Assembly (NCBI GenBank): GCA_041753515.1
Contig: JBGSUE010000032.1
Coordinates: 1 to 62,877 of the forward strand
Direction of reading: 5' to 3'
Source: JBGSUE01 sp041753515
GTDB lineage: Bacteria; Patescibacteriota; Microgenomatia; UBA10105; UBA927
DNA length: 62,877 nt
In this document: positions 41,796 to 49,664 of the stretch, in pieces
Layout: every line of letters begins with the position of its first letter
Position numbering within the stretch: position 1 is the first letter of the stretch
Notes under the pieces: model-generated
The model's database searches: none
The model's input: only the letters and a program-made list of their open reading frames with translations
Told to the model about the DNA's origin: nothing
Made by a program: the position numbers and the translations under genes

Positions 41796-43277
41796 TTATA
41801 CCTTTTCCGTCACCCGGTATTCCAATTTTTTTCCGAACATGAGACGTGTGTGCGCATCAAGGCCGGGGATTGCCGATAGGAAAAAAGAGACGATGGGTAC
41901 GGTAATCCATTGAAGATAGAGAAACGGCAGTTTCCATGCCGCAAAGTCCTTCGGTCTTGGCGGTTTCGTACGAAGATCGATAATGATGACGACAACGATA
42001 AATATCGTCGATAGAGTGAGAATTCCGCTTGACAGCTGGGCTAAATTGTGACCGAGAATGGTACGTCCGAATGCCGGATTGATAAGGGGCGGTAACGTTG
42101 AACCAATTGTGAGAATAAACCAGTTTGATGGCCATAAGATATGGTGTTCAAGAAGACGGGAAAGACGAGTAATGCGGTCTCGCAGCGGAATTTCAGGATG
42201 CAAAAATACACCACGGATAACGAAAGGAATATCCGAGACGCCCCACGCCCATCGTTTGGATTGTTCGTATTGATTTTTCATTGTTTTGAAAAACCCGGTA
42301 CTTTCCGCAGCATCGACGAGTACCGGGAGAAATAAACCGATTGTTTTCACTTTTTCCCCTTTGTTGAAATACACTTTGAAGAACAGGTGGTAATCTTCCG
42401 GAATGACATCTACTCCCCAGTATCCTGCTTCATGAGCAGTTTTGAGTGACAGTGAATAGGTGGAAAAAATAACGAACCTGTGCGGTTGGGATAATAGTGC
42501 CAGATTACCGATTGAGTTGAGCGTATTGTAGACGCGCGAGGGGAGAGGGATGCGCCAGATATTTGAATAAAAGAGAATAGCTCCTTCATAAAAATGAAAT
42601 TCCCGGTCCGGATCATTCAGAAACGTATAGGAGAGGGAGGCAGTATATTTTGGATGAAGGAGCGCGTCTGCGTCGCATGAGGTAACGGTAACATTTTCAA
42701 GAGGAATTTTCCGTTTCTGCAAATACTCCACAACATGTTTTCCGGCGGAGGCCATGTTTGAAGATTTTCCAGTTATTTCTCCCGGTGCAAGCGCATGCTT
42801 TGTGACAATGAAATCACCGAATACCCCCCGGAAATTTTCTGTCATGTGGCGCGCGGTGGCATCTGCCTGAGGATCTTTTGCCTCTGTTGCCAAAACAATA
42901 ATGAGACGGGAAAGGTCATATTGCTGTTTGGCAATATTTGAAATTGTTCTTTCAAGTATATGAAGCGGTTCCTTGTACTCCGGAATGATAATGACATGAT
43001 ACAGACTCTGGAATCCGGGCAGTTTTTTTGCCAAGGGTAGCCAATCCGTTTTGGTATGTGCCGTCATAGTGATAAATGATCGAACAGCATAATATGCGAG
43101 GGTGAATGATTTGTAAAACCAGTACACATCAAACGTGATGATGAAATAGGCAACGATTGCCGGATGCCAGAAGGATAGCCACAGCGGCATGGTAATGAGA
43201 AACCACGACGAAAGAGGTATAAGAATTTCAAGCACGCGCCTGGCGCGGTTGGGATAGCGCAGGAAGAGAGATTTCAT
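41796..43277 (-). CDS. Membrane-bound glycosyltransferase family 2 protein
   Basis: The 493-residue protein has two N-terminal helices (about residues 15-65), a cytoplasmic GT2 domain and at least three C-terminal helices (about 370-480). The GT2 domain shows VIIIPEYKEPLHILERTISN, the DxD-like SCDADALLHP, an acceptor-site ED in VIPEDYHLFF and a Q-x-x-R-W-like QSKRWAWG. The arrangement is that of processive or cellulose-synthase-like enzymes, but length and the weak DxD leave the product open. It follows the smaller GT2 gene by 43 bp. Confidence 0.85.
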   Translation of the reverse strand: MKSLFLRYPNRARRVLEILIPLSSWFLITMPLWLSFWHPAIVAYFIITFDVYWFYKSFTLAYYAVRSFITMTAHTKTDWLPLAKKLPGFQSLYHVIIIPEYKEPLHILERTISNIAKQQYDLSRLIIVLATEAKDPQADATARHMTENFRGVFGDFIVTKHALAPGEITGKSSNMASAGKHVVEYLQKRKIPLENVTVTSCDADALLHPKYTASLSYTFLNDPDREFHFYEGAILFYSNIWRIPLPSRVYNTLNSIGNLALLSQPHRFVIFSTYSLSLKTAHEAGYWGVDVIPEDYHLFFKVYFNKGEKVKTIGLFLPVLVDAAESTGFFKTMKNQYEQSKRWAWGVSDIPFVIRGVFLHPEIPLRDRITRLSRLLEHHILWPSNWFILTIGSTLPPLINPAFGRTILGHNLAQLSSGILTLSTIFIVVVIIIDLRTKPPRPKDFAAWKLPFLYLQWITVPIVSFFLSAIPGLDAHTRLMFGKKLEYRVTEKV

Positions 43278-43320
43278 AAGTGTCTGGTCTCGTGATTATA
43301 GCATTCTAGCCGTCCGAATG

Positions 43321-44019
43321 TCATCGTATTGCCGGAAAGCCAACTTTATTAGCATTGCGGAAAAAGAAATAGAAGAAAAATACTTTGAATATTCTCCAGA
43401 GAATTCCCTTTTCATATCCGCGGCGGCCTGATGCTATAACATATTCAGACTGGGTAAATTTTATCCGTCCGATACTCTGAAGACGCCTGGCAATCTCCAT
43501 ATCTTCGGCAATTTTAAAGTCTTTCGGAATACCGCCTGCACGCAATGCTTCGTCTCTCCAGAACCCCATATTTTGGCCGGTGGCAAACGGGAAACGGAAG
43601 ATCGTATATGCAACTGTATTAAAAAATGGCTGGATAAAATTGATATACAGCCGGTACCAGAGAGGACCGTCTGTAATGCGGAATCCGCCGAAATATCCGA
43701 TATATTTTTTATTATTCAAATATGAATATATCCGTTCTATCCACTGTGGCGGAAGTACAGCATCGGCATCGGTTTGGATGACGATATCGCTTTGTGCAGA
43801 AATAATACCCATCTGACGGGAAAATCCGATAGTATTTTTCGGATACGTCAGGACTTTTGCTCCGAGTTTCCTCGCGGCACGGGCAGTATCATCTGTTGAT
43901 GATGCATTTATGACGAGAATTTCATCTGCTTTATGCGTTTGGTTTTTGATGGACTCGAGTGTTTTTGGTAAATATTTTTCTTCATTATATGCAGGAATAA
44001 CGATGGATACCGAAGACAT
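43321..44019 (-). CDS. Glycosyltransferase family 2 protein
   Basis: The 232-residue enzyme is an inverting, nucleotide-sugar-dependent transferase with the N-terminal VSIVIPAYNEEKYLPKTLES, a DxD motif in IQTDADAVLP (about residues 87-96) and the ED acceptor motif in KIAEDMEIARRL (about 178). A short basic amphipathic C terminus (ILWRIFKVFFFYFFFRN) may associate with the membrane. The start at 44019 gives the usual N terminus; a GTG at 44043 overlapping the TatD stop is an alternative. It probably extends a lipid-linked glycan with the neighbouring enzymes. Confidence 0.88.
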   Translation of the reverse strand: MSSVSIVIPAYNEEKYLPKTLESIKNQTHKADEILVINASSTDDTARAARKLGAKVLTYPKNTIGFSRQMGIISAQSDIVIQTDADAVLPPQWIERIYSYLNNKKYIGYFGGFRITDGPLWYRLYINFIQPFFNTVAYTIFRFPFATGQNMGFWRDEALRAGGIPKDFKIAEDMEIARRLQSIGRIKFTQSEYVIASGRRGYEKGILWRIFKVFFFYFFFRNANKVGFPAIR

Positions 44020-44039
44020 ACATTCAGCATACTGCTCTG

Positions 44040-44801
44040 TCACTTGAAATGGAAGAGGGAAGCAGCATTGTCTGTAGTCGTTTTGACTATGTCGTTGGTA
44101 TTGAGTTTTAAGATTTTAGCTATCTCGGAGACAATATGACGGAGATGTTTTGGTTCGTTTCGTTCACCTCTGTGCGGGGCGGGAGTTAAGTTTGGAGAAT
44201 CTGTTTCAATAAGGAGTAATGATGTTGGAATTTTCGTGATCATAGTTTGCAGATGTTTGGAATACGTAACGTTTCCGTCTATTCCCATGTACAGATTTCT
44301 TTTCGCTGCGCTGCGGATATCCTGAAGTCCTCCGGAAAAGCAGTGGATGACTCCTCGCGGGAGTTTTGGCAGGGAATCAATTACATCGAAAAGATCGTCA
44401 AATGCTTCCCTGCAGTGTATGATGACCGGTAAATTATGTTTCAAGGCGAGTCGAAGATGAGCATCAAATAATAATTTTTGGGCAGATTTTTTTCCTTCTG
44501 CCCTTTCTCCTTTATAGATATGATAGTCCAAACCTATTTCTCCAATTGCGATAGCACTACCGGTCATTTTCATAATCGGGCGGATATCCTGAATATGTTG
44601 TGCTTCGTACGGGTGAAAACCAACAGAGGCATACAGGTAACCGGGATATTTTTCAGAAAGTTCGAGAGCCTTTTTTGAAGAATAGAAATCTACACCCGGG
44701 ACAATGATTTTTTCAACACCTGCTTTTTTTGCCCGCGTGATGACAGCCGGAAGGTCTGTTTCAAATACAGCCATATTTAAATGGCAATGTGTGTCAATCA
44801 T
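44040..44801 (-). CDS. TatD-family metal-dependent hydrolase
   Basis: The 253-residue TIM-barrel enzyme has DTHCHLN at the start (first metal His pair), GEIGLDYH (about residues 88-95), VIIHCRE, VIHCFSGG and ETDSPNLTP near the end. TatD proteins are Mg-dependent 3'-5' exonucleases or deoxyribonucleases acting in DNA repair and DNA breakdown. Length and motifs are complete. A TATACA box lies 9 nt before the start. It is the first gene of the minus-strand run that continues with the glycosyltransferases. Confidence 0.93.
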   Translation of the reverse strand: MIDTHCHLNMAVFETDLPAVITRAKKAGVEKIIVPGVDFYSSKKALELSEKYPGYLYASVGFHPYEAQHIQDIRPIMKMTGSAIAIGEIGLDYHIYKGERAEGKKSAQKLLFDAHLRLALKHNLPVIIHCREAFDDLFDVIDSLPKLPRGVIHCFSGGLQDIRSAAKRNLYMGIDGNVTYSKHLQTMITKIPTSLLLIETDSPNLTPAPHRGERNEPKHLRHIVSEIAKILKLNTNDIVKTTTDNAASLFHFK

Positions 44802-44810
44802 GATAAATCA

Positions 44811-44816
44811 TGTATA
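44811..44816 (-). promoter_or_regulatory. -10 box 9 nt before the TatD start
   Basis: TATACA on the minus strand (44816-44811) ends 9 nt before the ATG at 44801; TATAAG slightly upstream is an alternative. Confidence 0.4.
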
Positions 44817-44840
44817 CCTTATATTTAAATTGAGTGCAAT

Positions 44841-44941
44841 TGTCATCGCGAGGAGCATTCTGATGCGACGTGGCGATCCCGAACGGGATTCCTGCCTGCC
44901 GGCAGGCAGGGCTTCGCCGTAGGAACGGACTCGCAATGACA
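44841..44941. repeat. Dispersed inverted repeat, family B (copy 4)
   Basis: TGTCATCGCGAG and CTCGCAATGACA form the ends (11 of 12 matched). The centre contains a perfect 20-bp palindrome (44891-44910, CCTGCCTGCC and its complement) not present in the other copies. It lies between the divergently transcribed side of tatD and the 3' end of metG. Confidence 0.8.
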
Positions 44942-44963
44942 TTAAATATTTGCATGAAAGTAA

Positions 44964-46373
44964 TTATATTCTTGGAAACAGCGGCGGGGAAATTTTAATT
45001 TCAGGTCCGTGAAACTGGTCAAGAATAGTGTGGGCAGTTTCGGGAATAAACGGAAGAAGAGAATGCGCGATATTGTTAATGTCGCTGACGAGTTTTTCCA
45101 ATGCATTCTGTTTTTCTTTTTTTTCCAGAGTCCAGACTTTTTTTGTATTGATAAATACATCGCACGATTTAACGGTTTCAAAAATAGAAGCAATAGCTTT
45201 ATCAAATTCACATGTTTTCTCAAAATTGGAAAAAAGGAGAGTATGAGAATTTTGTGGAGTGAACGTGAATCCTAAAGCCATTTTGGCCGTGCGGGCTACC
45301 AGATTTCCCAGCCCGTTTGCCAGATCGGCGTTATATGTTTTTTTAAATTCATCTTCGGAATAATTTCCATCATGAAACGGTGAAAATTTGGCAAGGAGAT
45401 AATAACGTACGGGATCCACACCATATTTTTCGATCAGTCCTATCGGATCTATGACATTACCCAGAGTTTTACTCATTTTTTGTCCGTTTACCGTGAAGTA
45501 TTCATGGATAAAAATCGTTTTCGGGATCTTGAGCTCTGAGGATAGGAGAAATGCAGGCCAGTAGACTGCGTGAAACCGCGAAATACCCTTGCCGATGACA
45601 TGCATGTCAGCCGGCCACCACCGGTCATATTCCTTTTCATCCCATCCGAAACCGATACCGGATTGGTAAATGTTGAGCGCATCAAACCAGACATACATCC
45701 GCTGTGTGTCATCTCCGGGTACGGGGACTCCCCAGTTTTTTGCCCGTTCGTTTGACCGGGAAATGCTGATGTCCTGTAGGGGTTGTGTGAGAAATGACAG
45801 TATTTCATTTTTCCGGTTCGACGGGATAATTTTCAGCGTATCCGATGATATGAGATCTATGAGTTTTTGCTGATAGGATGAGAGACGGAAAAAATAGTTT
45901 TCCTCAGATACGGTTTCCAGAATTTTGCTGGGATGTTCAGGACATTCACCATTTTCGTTTAGTTCATCTTTGGTATAAAACGCTTCGCACCCCACACAGT
46001 AAAGGCCTGTGTATGATTTTTTGTAGATATCGTGTGCACACATCTGCCATAATTTTTGGCTGGCAGGATAGTGTTTTTCACGGTCAGACCCCTTCTGGAA
46101 CCGGTCAAACCGGATATTCAGTTTATTTGCCAGATTTTGAAATAATGCGGTGTTCGTGTCGATGAATTTCCGGACGGGTACTCCTGCTTTTTCTGCAGCC
46201 TGGACGTTTTTGAGGGCATTTTCGTCGCCTCCTGACAGTAAGCAGACGTCATACCCCATCTGTTGGTGATATCTGGCGAGTGCATCCGCCTGGACAAATT
46301 CAAGCGCGTGGCCTATGTGCGGGGGGGCATTGACGTACGGAATGGCTGTCGTAATATAAAATTTCTTTTTCAT
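44964..46373 (-). CDS. metG: Methionyl-tRNA synthetase
   Basis: The 469-residue class I synthetase charges tRNA-Met for initiation and elongation. The HIGH motif is in NAPPHIGHALEFVQADAL (about residues 12-29), the zinc knuckle is CVGCEAF with CPEH, and KMSKTLGNV is the KMSKS loop (about 297-305). The anticodon-binding helical domain follows, and the chain ends without the C-terminal dimerisation domain found in E. coli, a short form typical of compact genomes. A TATAAT lies 8 nt before the start and overlaps the stop codon of the gene upstream. Confidence 0.95.
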   Translation of the reverse strand: MKKKFYITTAIPYVNAPPHIGHALEFVQADALARYHQQMGYDVCLLSGGDENALKNVQAAEKAGVPVRKFIDTNTALFQNLANKLNIRFDRFQKGSDREKHYPASQKLWQMCAHDIYKKSYTGLYCVGCEAFYTKDELNENGECPEHPSKILETVSEENYFFRLSSYQQKLIDLISSDTLKIIPSNRKNEILSFLTQPLQDISISRSNERAKNWGVPVPGDDTQRMYVWFDALNIYQSGIGFGWDEKEYDRWWPADMHVIGKGISRFHAVYWPAFLLSSELKIPKTIFIHEYFTVNGQKMSKTLGNVIDPIGLIEKYGVDPVRYYLLAKFSPFHDGNYSEDEFKKTYNADLANGLGNLVARTAKMALGFTFTPQNSHTLLFSNFEKTCEFDKAIASIFETVKSCDVFINTKKVWTLEKKEKQNALEKLVSDINNIAHSLLPFIPETAHTILDQFHGPEIKISPPLFPRI

Positions 46374-46381
46374 GTTCTCAT

Positions 46382-46387
46382 ATTATA
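46382..46387 (-). promoter_or_regulatory. -10 box 8 nt before the metG start
   Basis: TATAAT on the minus strand (46387-46382) ends 8 nt before the metG ATG and overlaps the stop codon of the small membrane protein gene. Confidence 0.65.
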
Positions 46388-46700
46388 GCTTTGCGGTGTA
46401 CCAGTCGGCAATCAGAGCGATCGCGGCAATAGCCAGAGGGTAATAGAACTCCCGAAGCTCGACAAACCGCAGGATGAGGACGGCAACGACCCCAAATCCC
46501 ATAATCAATGCGCGGCGCGTGCTGACAAATATCAGTTTTCCGATGATCACAGAGGCAGCAAAGATAAGAAGGAGAAACAGAAGAATGTTGGATACGGTAT
46601 CCGGTGCAACAGCATTTCCAAACCATCCAAGGATGCTTAAGACCATCGTGAGTTGAATGATAAGTGATGCAGTCTGTTCGCGGGTCCGTTTGCGGTGCAT
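46383..46700 (-). CDS. Small membrane protein of unknown function
   Basis: The 105-residue protein has three hydrophobic segments (about residues 12-30, 37-57 and 65-98) after a basic start MHRKRTREQTASLI. No family is recognised. The start at 46700 is preferred over an upstream extension that would overlap the divergent rmuC gene; only 21 bp then separate the two start codons. It precedes metG by 9 bp and may share transcripts with it. Confidence 0.55.
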   Translation of the reverse strand: MHRKRTREQTASLIIQLTMVLSILGWFGNAVAPDTVSNILLFLLLIFAASVIIGKLIFVSTRRALIMGFGVVAVLILRFVELREFYYPLAIAAIALIADWYTAKL

Positions 46701-46706
46701 ATGGTG

Positions 46707-46712
46707 TAAAAT
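46707..46712 (+). promoter_or_regulatory. -10-like box 9 nt before the rmuC start
   Basis: TAAAAT (46707-46712) lies 9 nt before the ATG at 46722, in a 21-bp divergent intergenic region. Confidence 0.4.
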
Positions 46713-46721
46713 GACTACAGC

Positions 46722-47654
46722 ATGAATGGATACATGATCGTAATTATCGTCCTGGTCGTTGCCGGTACAGGATTTCTTCTCTTCATTGTAAAAGAATGGT
46801 TGAGGTCCATGCAATCGACGATCGATTCCACACAGAAAAATATGAACCTGACACTTCAGGGGACCACAAAACAACTGAACGACCGGCTGGATACGGCGGC
46901 TGTGTTGATCGGGGATCTCAAGAAAAATCTCGGCGAGATGAGCGAAGTGGGGCGGGGCATAAAATCGCTTCAGGAATTTTTACAGTCCCCAAAACTGCGG
47001 GGCAATATCGGAGAGCAGGTGCTCTCTGACATGATCGGGCAGACATTCCCAAAAAATTCATTTCACCTCCAGTATGCGTTTAAATCCGGCACCAAAGTTG
47101 ATGCGGTCTTGAAAACCGATGCAGGGCTTCTCTGTATCGACTCCAAATTCCCGATGGAGAATTTTACGAAGATGCACAAAGGGGAAACGGATGCCATCCG
47201 GCATCAGTCGCGCAGGGATTTCGTCTTCGACGTGAGAAAGCATATCGCCGATATTTCCAGAAAATATATATTGCCCGAGGAAGGGACGATGGATTTTGCC
47301 CTTATGTATATCCCGTCCGAATCCGTGTATTACGAGATAGTGAACAATGAGGATCTTATGGACGCAGCGCGCAAAGTTCGCGTATATCCGGTATCTCCAA
47401 ATACGCTGTATGCCCATCTGCAGGTGCTTCTTTTAAGTTTTCAGGGGAAAGAGATGGAGAATAAGTCCAAAGAAGTCTTCCGGCTTCTTCGTGCAATTCA
47501 GAAGGATTACGGAAAGATTGAAGAGAATTTAACCGTGTTAGGAAAACATATCAATAATGCCTACAACTCCATGTCCACTGTTTCCGGATCATTTACGCTT
47601 TTAGGACAGAAACTTAATAGTTCTGATCGATTATTGGATAAAGAGGCTCAATGA
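46722..47654 (+). CDS. rmuC: RmuC-family DNA recombination protein
   Basis: The 310-residue protein has an N-terminal membrane helix (about residues 4-22), a coiled-coil region (about 28-85) and the RmuC nuclease-like core. GNIGEQVLSDMIGQTFP, SGTKVDAVLKTDAGLLCIDS (PD-(D/E)XK-like D and K residues) and SESVYYEIV are the conserved parts. RmuC limits inversions at short inverted repeats in E. coli, an interesting match to the many inverted repeats here, but this link is speculative. It ends 5 bp before a family A repeat. Confidence 0.88.
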   Translation: MNGYMIVIIVLVVAGTGFLLFIVKEWLRSMQSTIDSTQKNMNLTLQGTTKQLNDRLDTAAVLIGDLKKNLGEMSEVGRGIKSLQEFLQSPKLRGNIGEQVLSDMIGQTFPKNSFHLQYAFKSGTKVDAVLKTDAGLLCIDSKFPMENFTKMHKGETDAIRHQSRRDFVFDVRKHIADISRKYILPEEGTMDFALMYIPSESVYYEIVNNEDLMDAARKVRVYPVSPNTLYAHLQVLLLSFQGKEMENKSKEVFRLLRAIQKDYGKIEENLTVLGKHINNAYNSMSTVSGSFTLLGQKLNSSDRLLDKEAQ

Positions 47655-47659
47655 TTGTC

Positions 47660-47736
47660 GTCATCCTGACCCCGAGTATTCTGGGGAAGGATCTAGTTCT
47701 TTCTATACGAGATTCTTCACTGCGTTCAGAATGACA
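47660..47736. repeat. Dispersed inverted repeat, family A (copy 2)
   Basis: GTCATCCTGA and TCAGAATGAC are 9-of-10 matched ends. Internal arms AAGGATCTAG and GAGATTCTTCACT match copy 1 (41691-41768) when read in the opposite orientation. It fills the gap between rmuC and the Nudix gene. Confidence 0.75.
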
Positions 47737-47752
47737 AATAATTGAAAAAAAT

Positions 47753-48262
47753 ATGGCGGATGAATTGGTTGATATAGTTAATATAAATAATGTTGTAATT
47801 GGGCAGGTGATGAAGTCGGTGGCGCATGAGAAGGGACTTATGCACCGGACGATTATTTCGGAAATCATTAATACGAAAGGGGAGTGGCTTTTAGTTAAAC
47901 AGGCTCCGGATCGGCAGGATAAAGGACAATTTGTGTCTCCAGTGGGTGGGCATATGGGAGCCGGAGAGAGCGAGATTGATGCGCTCAAACGAGAAGCGTT
48001 TGAGGAAGTGGGGATGAGAAATTTTTCATATACGTACATTGGCCGGGCAATCTACAAACGTACGGTATTGAACCGTATCGAAAACCATCTGTTTATCTGT
48101 TATCAAATTTTTTCGGATGAAAAACCAGTACTCAACCACGAATCCGTCGGATACGAATATTTTTCCATGGAAAAACTGAAAAAAGAACTCAAGGAAAACC
48201 CCTCAAAATTCGGCGATGCATTTTATTTTGTGATAACGGAATTTTTTAGTATTTTTATTTGA
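47753..48262 (+). CDS. Nudix hydrolase
   Basis: The 169-residue protein has a full Nudix box GGHMGAGESEIDALKREAFE followed by EVGM (about residues 63-86), binding metal for hydrolysis of a nucleoside diphosphate linked to another group. The N-terminal VDIVNINNVVIGQVMKSVAH and MHRTI resemble the isopentenyl-diphosphate isomerase-like or YfcD branch, whose substrates are poorly known. It follows a family A repeat and precedes the 0.6-kb gene-free region. Confidence 0.88.
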   Translation: MADELVDIVNINNVVIGQVMKSVAHEKGLMHRTIISEIINTKGEWLLVKQAPDRQDKGQFVSPVGGHMGAGESEIDALKREAFEEVGMRNFSYTYIGRAIYKRTVLNRIENHLFICYQIFSDEKPVLNHESVGYEYFSMEKLKKELKENPSKFGDAFYFVITEFFSIFI

Positions 48263-48868
48263 TGATTAAAAGTGAAGGTTGAAAATAGTAACCCAACTGG
48301 AGGAAAAGATAGTCATCTCTGACAATCCGCTGCATCCTCCAGTTGGTCGCTGAATGAAAAAAGAAACCTCTCGGTGACTTTGAAATATCATTCAGCATTG
48401 ATTCGAAATTATTTGATCAACAATGTTCGTGCTGGCTCTCTCGGCTTCGTGTACGGATCGCAAAGACTTATATGAATATTAATCTTCCCCCGTAGGAAAT
48501 TAAGCCTCAAGCATCCGACACTCACATTGTCGACGTATTTCCCCCGTTTAAACGAAACATTCTGAGCACACTTTACATTAACTCATGGACACTTTGGTTT
48601 TGCCTAAGTGTGATTAGCGTGGCCAAACGTACAATCCATGAGCACAAAAAACGTAGTTCTCCCGTTTAGATGGGAGTCGAACTAAATGTGCGAGCTCGCA
48701 CAACGCAGTCATTTGCGGTCCGTATATATATAATGACTATCATTATATATAAACAGACCGTAATAACAGGTTGTAAAACAGGGTATCAAAAAGTGCAAAT
48801 GGCCTCATTTTTTGAGACCAAAATGGAGTATACAACAAATGTATGTAGCTGTCAATATTATAGGACTA
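48263..48868. ncRNA. Gene-free 606-bp region with strong inverted repeats; candidate structured RNA of unknown class
   Basis: No supportable protein gene lies here. There are perfect stems at 48293-48304/48335-48346 (12 bp), 48349-48357/48388-48396 (9 bp) and 48582-48589/48635-48642 (8 bp). The last encloses two mutually overlapping helices (CACTT/AAGTG and TTTGG/CCAAA). A 14-bp palindrome GTGCGAGCTCGCAC is at 48688-48701, and a 12-bp AT-rich stem at 48725-48736/48740-48751 carries TATAAT on both strands. The density of helices is much higher than in other gaps. The transcribed strand is not clear; the AT stem could serve as a promoter for a minus-strand RNA reading toward 48290. Confidence 0.45.
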
Positions 48869-49327
48869 TTATTCTAATTGTTCAGGAGGAGGATACGAAT
48901 TTCCATTGATTTTATATTCGCTTTTCACTATACCATCTCCTTCCGCATCAGGCCAATCTATCTGGATCGGAAATTGTGTGGAATTTTCCAGGACATACTT
49001 CGTCGCCGCGTTGGAAAGCGGAGCATGATTGCCATTGAATCTGACAACCCAAGCTGTTCGAGGATTTTGATCGCTGGGATCAAGATACATTACTTCATAA
49101 GGTCGGTCGGTTCTGTCATTCTTGTCTCCTATTTCTAGTGACGGTATGTCCATCAGTTCTTGGGCGTTATGAATTCCACGTACTGCTGTGGGATGTATGG
49201 TACGTAAAAAGGAAAAGACTAAATTATACGCATCAATTTTTTTATATTTTTGGCTGTCCAAAAAAACCAGAATGTTTTTTGGAGCTACTGGGGGTTTGGC
49301 AGGTTCTTTAAATATTGTTTGTTCCAT
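48869..49327 (-). CDS. Hypothetical protein
   Basis: A 152-residue soluble protein starting MEQTIFKEPAKPPVAPKNIL, with an alternating helix-strand pattern (LVFLDSQKYKKIDAYNLVF; VMYLDPSDQNPRTAWVVRFN) and an acidic, Pro-rich C terminus. No family is recognised and no membrane segment is present. It overlaps the end of the cupin gene by 20 bp, so it is the last gene of the MFS, cupin and hypothetical run on the minus strand. Confidence 0.55.
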   Translation of the reverse strand: MEQTIFKEPAKPPVAPKNILVFLDSQKYKKIDAYNLVFSFLRTIHPTAVRGIHNAQELMDIPSLEIGDKNDRTDRPYEVMYLDPSDQNPRTAWVVRFNGNHAPLSNAATKYVLENSTQFPIQIDWPDAEGDGIVKSEYKINGNSYPPPEQLE

Positions 49328-49664
49328 ATGAAATTATTTTGTGTTGTTTTGGATCGAATGCCGGGGTGGTGGCCATGAACATGGTGAAGTTGCCATCCCA
49401 CGCAAATTTTTCGTTTTTGTCTATGTATATCACATCACCTTTGGAAAATTCAGCTGTTTCTTTTTCCGTGATGATTTTCCCGTTGCCTTCCATTATATAG
49501 ACGAGTTCTTTTGATTTTTTATTGAGCGCAAACCCTGTTTCCGGATACCGGCCGTGGATTTCTGCTACTGCACCACTTATATTTTTTTCAGACATAGGAT
49601 ATTCAGTGATCCGGGTATCTTTTGCATGAAATTCCTGCGATTGATTTTTTCCGACATGAATCAT
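49308..49664 (-). CDS. Small cupin-domain protein
   Basis: The 118-residue protein shows the cupin double-stranded beta-helix pattern: strands before and after KELVYIMEGNGKIITEKE and FSKGDVIYIDKNEKFAW (about residues 52-90). The usual metal-binding HxH is not evident in the first motif (E and Y occupy nearby places), so it may be a non-catalytic sugar-binding or structural cupin. It overlaps its upstream MFS gene by 4 bp and the downstream gene by 20 bp. Confidence 0.75.
   Translation of the reverse strand: MIHVGKNQSQEFHAKDTRITEYPMSEKNISGAVAEIHGRYPETGFALNKKSKELVYIMEGNGKIITEKETAEFSKGDVIYIDKNEKFAWDGNFTMFMATTPAFDPKQHKIISYGTNNI

Noticed and set aside
48263..48868. tmRNA, including a permuted form
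   Set aside because: On the minus strand TTCGAC after a CTCGCAC stretch recalls the 5' part of tmRNA, and a palindrome there could mimic joined ends. However, no T-arm with paired stem, no 3' acceptor strand at the expected distance and no tag ending in small hydrophobic residues were found.
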